A DNA stretch of 7,869 nucleotides from DASRSS01 sp035765515. GTDB taxonomy: Bacteria; Actinomycetota; Actinomycetes; Mycobacteriales; Jatrophihabitantaceae. The position numbers were made by a program, and so were the translations under genes. Location: NCBI GenBank assembly GCA_035765515.1, contig DASTXN010000018.1, positions 1-7,869 on the forward strand, in the 5' to 3' direction. Below the pieces are notes generated by a model. That model made no database searches and was not told the origin of the DNA. It saw nothing but the letters and a program-made list of their open reading frames with translations. Every line of letters starts with the position of its first letter. Positions within the stretch are counted from its first letter, which is position 1. Positions 6,111 through 7,869 of this stretch are shown here, piece by piece.

Positions 6111-6163
6111 GTCCGGAGAACCGGGGGCACATCAAGGTGTCCGGGAAAGCGGGTCAGGCTCCG
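6111..6163 (-). repeat. Terminal inverted repeat at the transposase 5' side (IRL)
   Basis: This is the partner of the repeat at 4838-4890. It ends in GGGTCAGGCTCCG and carries the same inner block, CCGGGGGCAC (6121-6130). It lies about 50 bp upstream of the transposase GTG and leaves the transposase Shine-Dalgarno outside the repeat. Confidence 0.88.
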
Positions 6164-6180
6164 ACGGCCCCCGACGTGGC

Positions 6181-6429
6181 TCATTTGCTCTTCCGATCCT
6201 CAATTACGACGTTGAGAATCCCCCATGGTGCACCATCAATGTCGTGTAGTTCCCGATCACGAAGTCCCTGATATTCAGGGTCTGTCATCCACTTTGGCCG
6301 CTCGCTAACTACGGTCAGCTCGGGATACATCGCGGTGATCTCGTCGGGTGTTCTCGCCAAGAAGACACCCCACAAGCCACCCATGCCGTAGTCGTAACAG
6401 ACGAGGTACTCCGCCTTCCCTGTAGGCAT
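6181..6429 (-). CDS. Putative immunity protein to the adjacent Rhs toxin
   Basis: This 82-residue protein is inferred to neutralise the toxin domain at the end of the upstream Rhs gene. It is small, acidic (14 Asp/Glu against 9 Lys/Arg) and has no signal peptide or membrane segment, so it should be cytoplasmic. It opens with a hydrophobic strand, AEYLVCYDYGMGGLWGVFLA, followed by RTPDEITAMYPEL and ERPKWMTDPEYQ; small proteins of this look occur beside polymorphic toxins, but I do not know a named family. Its ATG shares one base with the Rhs stop (TGATG, 6427-6431), and AGAGG (6436-6440) lies 6 nt upstream, so it is translationally coupled to the toxin. GC is about 54% (129 of 240 counted bases), far below the neighbours, a sign of transfer. 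The role rests mainly on position, size and overlap. Confidence 0.7.
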   Translation of the reverse strand: MPTGKAEYLVCYDYGMGGLWGVFLARTPDEITAMYPELTVVSERPKWMTDPEYQGLRDRELHDIDGAPWGILNVVIEDRKSK

Positions 6430-7869
6430 CAGTTGCCTCTGAATCGGAGGAACGGCAAGTCAGCAACGTTGATTGGATATTCAGTCGTGATTTCCGTTCC
6501 ACCTCCGGGTTCCCCGTAGTAAGGCTCGACAGTCGAGGGCCGACTCGGGCACTGGATCCGGCACATCGGGATCTCGTAATAGCCATCCGGCGTCTTATTC
6601 AGAGCGAGCTTGGCGCGGGCGTCCGCGCCGCTCGCGTATTCGTCTGGCGTCAGCCAGATCTTGCCGCTGGCGCCTGGACGGAGCACGCCCTCCTTCGAGA
6701 TCGAGTTGGCCGCGGCACCTGTGGTGTAATGCCTGACAGTCTGACTGCTTGCGTCTCCTCCGGCTTCTACGCCGGCGCCACCCACAGTGAAGTCGGCGGC
6801 CTCGCCGGATTTGTCGACGACGGCGGTGATGACCTTGCAGCCGCCGCCGCTGACGACGCTACACGCGACGGCGCCGACGGCGACGGCAGCCTCGACGCAC
6901 GATCCGACGCTGTGACTAGAGATGCAGGACTCGACCGCGTTGATTCCGACGAGGTCCTTGAAGTCGTTCCAGAAGCACATCGGCGAGTCGCAGCGGTGCG
7001 GTACCAGCGATCCTGGCGCAGGGTTGTATCCGGAGCCGGCGGCGGCTTTGGTCGGCTGAGTTTCGAAGCAGGCGCTTTCCCAGTCGCAGGCACGGGCGGC
7101 CCTAACGTTGAAGTTGTCCGGCAGGTCGACGCGGTTCGCCTTGCCGTGGCTGTAAGTGTTCCCGCCGTAGGAGTAGTCGTGGCACTGCACCATGTCGGTC
7201 GTGTCGCACTCATGGTTGGCCGGGTCGTGTCCATCCGGGTCGGTGAAGTTGACGGGGTTGCCGTTGACGTAGCTGTAGGTGTTCTCGGTCAACGGATCGG
7301 TACCGACGGACAGGTCGGTGGCGGGGGTGTCGACGCGGTAGGTGTCGGGTGTGGTGAAGGTGCCGAGGTTGGGTTGGTAGGTACGTTGCCCGAGTTGGTA
7401 GCTGCCGGTGGTGAAGGAGCGGTTCTGGCCGCGGTACCAGATGCTGTTGCCGGTGGACGCGGCGGCAGCGCCGGTGGCGCAGACGCCGTTGCCGTCCACC
7501 GGTGGGGTGGTGCCGAGGATGGGGTTGCCGTACGGGTCGTAGTCCACCGCGCACGCCGAGCTAGTGGAGCCGGCGCCCAGCAGGCTGGTGATGTTGCCGT
7601 ACCCGTCCTGATCCAGGAACACCGAACCAGCACCGGCACCGCTGCCGGTCTGGGTGTAGGCGGTCTGGGCGCCGTCGGGGTTCAGCGCATACAACACCTG
7701 CGGTGTGGTGCCCGAGCCGGTGAGTGCTCCGGTCTGCCCGATGAGCGTGCTGGAGAGCCCGTCGTAGGAGTCATGTGTCGTGCCGTTGCTGCTGCCGCCG
7801 GTGACGGTGACCTGTTGTTGCCGGTCCAGCCCGTCATAGCTGTAGGTGGCGGTGCCGGCACGCCCGCAC
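6429..7869 (-). CDS. Rhs/YD-repeat polymorphic toxin, C-terminal part (5' end outside the window)
   Basis: The frame is open to the right edge, so only the last ~480 residues are seen. A YD repeat, ATYSYDGLDR, is near the edge. Numbered from GTG codon 7697 (not the true start): QDGYGNITSLL (30-40), VDYDPYGNPI (51-60), then the RHS-repeat-associated core with YRGQNRSFTTGSYQLGQRTY (88-107), LGTFTTPDTY and NTYSYVNGNPVNFTDPDG (139-156). A cysteine-rich linker follows (10 Cys in 164-287). The C-terminal ~100 residues (321-422) carry RHYTT (322-326), GKIWLTPDEYASG (345-357), YYEIP and EPGGGTEITT (396-405). The order His323, strand with Trp348, Glu402 resembles ADP-ribosyltransferase-fold toxins of Rhs proteins (compare Tox-ART-HYD1 or TreTu-type tips); this comparison is from memory and tentative. 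Rhs shells are exported and release the tip to poison neighbouring cells. The immunity gene overlaps the stop. Confidence 0.88.
   Translation of the reverse strand, partial: CGRAGTATYSYDGLDRQQQVTVTGGSSNGTTHDSYDGLSSTLIGQTGALTGSGTTPQVLYALNPDGAQTAYTQTGSGAGAGSVFLDQDGYGNITSLLGAGSTSSACAVDYDPYGNPILGTTPPVDGNGVCATGAAAASTGNSIWYRGQNRSFTTGSYQLGQRTYQPNLGTFTTPDTYRVDTPATDLSVGTDPLTENTYSYVNGNPVNFTDPDGHDPANHECDTTDMVQCHDYSYGGNTYSHGKANRVDLPDNFNVRAARACDWESACFETQPTKAAAGSGYNPAPGSLVPHRCDSPMCFWNDFKDLVGINAVESCISSHSVGSCVEAAVAVGAVACSVVSGGGCKVITAVVDKSGEAADFTVGGAGVEAGGDASSQTVRHYTTGAAANSISKEGVLRPGASGKIWLTPDEYASGADARAKLALNKTPDGYYEIPMCRIQCPSRPSTVEPYYGEPGGGTEITTEYPINVADLPFLRFRGN
6432..6737 (-). other. C-terminal toxin domain of the Rhs protein, ADP-ribosyltransferase-like (tentative)
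   Basis: This domain covers about residues 321-422 of the frame as numbered above. Visible features are an N-terminal RHYTT strand, a short helix (GAAANSISKEGVL), a strand plus loop KIWLTPDEY, a helix ADARAKLAL, a strand YYEIP, and a Gly-rich turn leading to Glu402. That is the layout expected of an H-x-E ART fold: His in the first strand, an aromatic residue in the second, Glu in a late strand. If correct, it transfers ADP-ribose from NAD+ to a target in the recipient cell; the target cannot be told from sequence. An unrelated fold remains possible. Confidence 0.5.

Larger units (their letters stand above)
4838..6163 (-). mobile_element. IS3-family insertion sequence, about 1.33 kb
   Basis: The element is bounded by 53-bp imperfect terminal inverted repeats enclosing one DD35E transposase. 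Its ends are placed where the inverted repeat match stops (CGGAGCCTGACCC at the left, its complement at the right). IS3 elements usually end in TG...CA, which would put the tips at 4845 and 6156; the 7 further matching bases on each side make the wider limits more likely. No direct target duplication is visible at either placement, which may mean old decay or recombination between copies. The element lies about 18-25 bp past the end of the putative immunity gene. Confidence 0.88.

Noticed and set aside
5374..6249. Plus-strand open frame opposite the transposase and the immunity gene
   Set aside because: Antisense to a transposase with a full DD35E core, and it runs across the IS end; no protein-like features.
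6767..7639. Alternative minus-strand frames inside the rhs gene
   Set aside because: Thr/Pro/Arg-rich frame shadows of the YD-repeat and linker coding sequence.
7690..7697. GTG at 7697 as the real start of the Rhs protein
   Set aside because: The frame stays open for 57 more codons to the window edge and encodes a YD repeat there, so the gene starts outside the window.
1..7869. CRISPR arrays, tRNA or rRNA genes
   Set aside because: No regularly spaced direct repeats and no cloverleaf or rRNA-like segments were seen on either strand.

Overview
The window is very GC-rich DNA (about 75% GC in a hand-counted part of edd) from an actinobacterium. The evidence is the rpsO-pnp pair, a bifunctional ribF close by, GTG starts, an IS3-type element with a single fused transposase frame of a kind common in actinobacteria, and a secreted Rhs/YD-repeat protein. 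I cannot name the genus. All well-supported genes are on the minus strand, so the functional order runs from high to low coordinates.

Housekeeping half (1-4473): ribF (riboflavin kinase/FAD synthetase), edd and eda (the two diagnostic Entner-Doudoroff enzymes, overlapping by 4 nt), rpsO (ribosomal protein S15), and the first 28 codons of pnp (polynucleotide phosphorylase), which runs off the left edge. ribF-rpsO-pnp is a classic actinobacterial block; here the edd-eda pair sits inside it. Candidate RNA signals include a terminator-like hairpin just after rpsO, a long stem-loop touching the pnp ribosome binding site (a plausible PNPase/RNase III autoregulation site), a small hairpin in the rpsO leader, and a perfect AAAACGTTTT palindrome upstream of edd that looks like a LacI-family operator. 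A 15-bp perfect inverted repeat lies inside the 3' end of edd and encodes most of an unusual C-terminal tail.

Junction (4474-4837): no convincing gene. It holds a possible leaderless ribF promoter, one weak plus-strand ORF with a hydrophobic C-terminal half, and the host DNA into which the IS transposase frame reads. truB, which usually precedes ribF, is not seen.

Accessory half (4838-7869): an approximately 1.33-kb IS3-family element with 53-bp imperfect terminal inverted repeats and an intact DD35E transposase. Next come a small gene of lower GC (54%) and the 3' part of an Rhs/YD-repeat gene that continues past the right edge. The Rhs protein has a recognisable RHS core end, a cysteine-rich linker and a roughly 100-residue C-terminal domain resembling ADP-ribosyltransferase-type polymorphic toxins. 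The small gene overlaps its stop codon (TGATG) and is the expected immunity gene. This toxin-immunity module is the most interesting content of the window.
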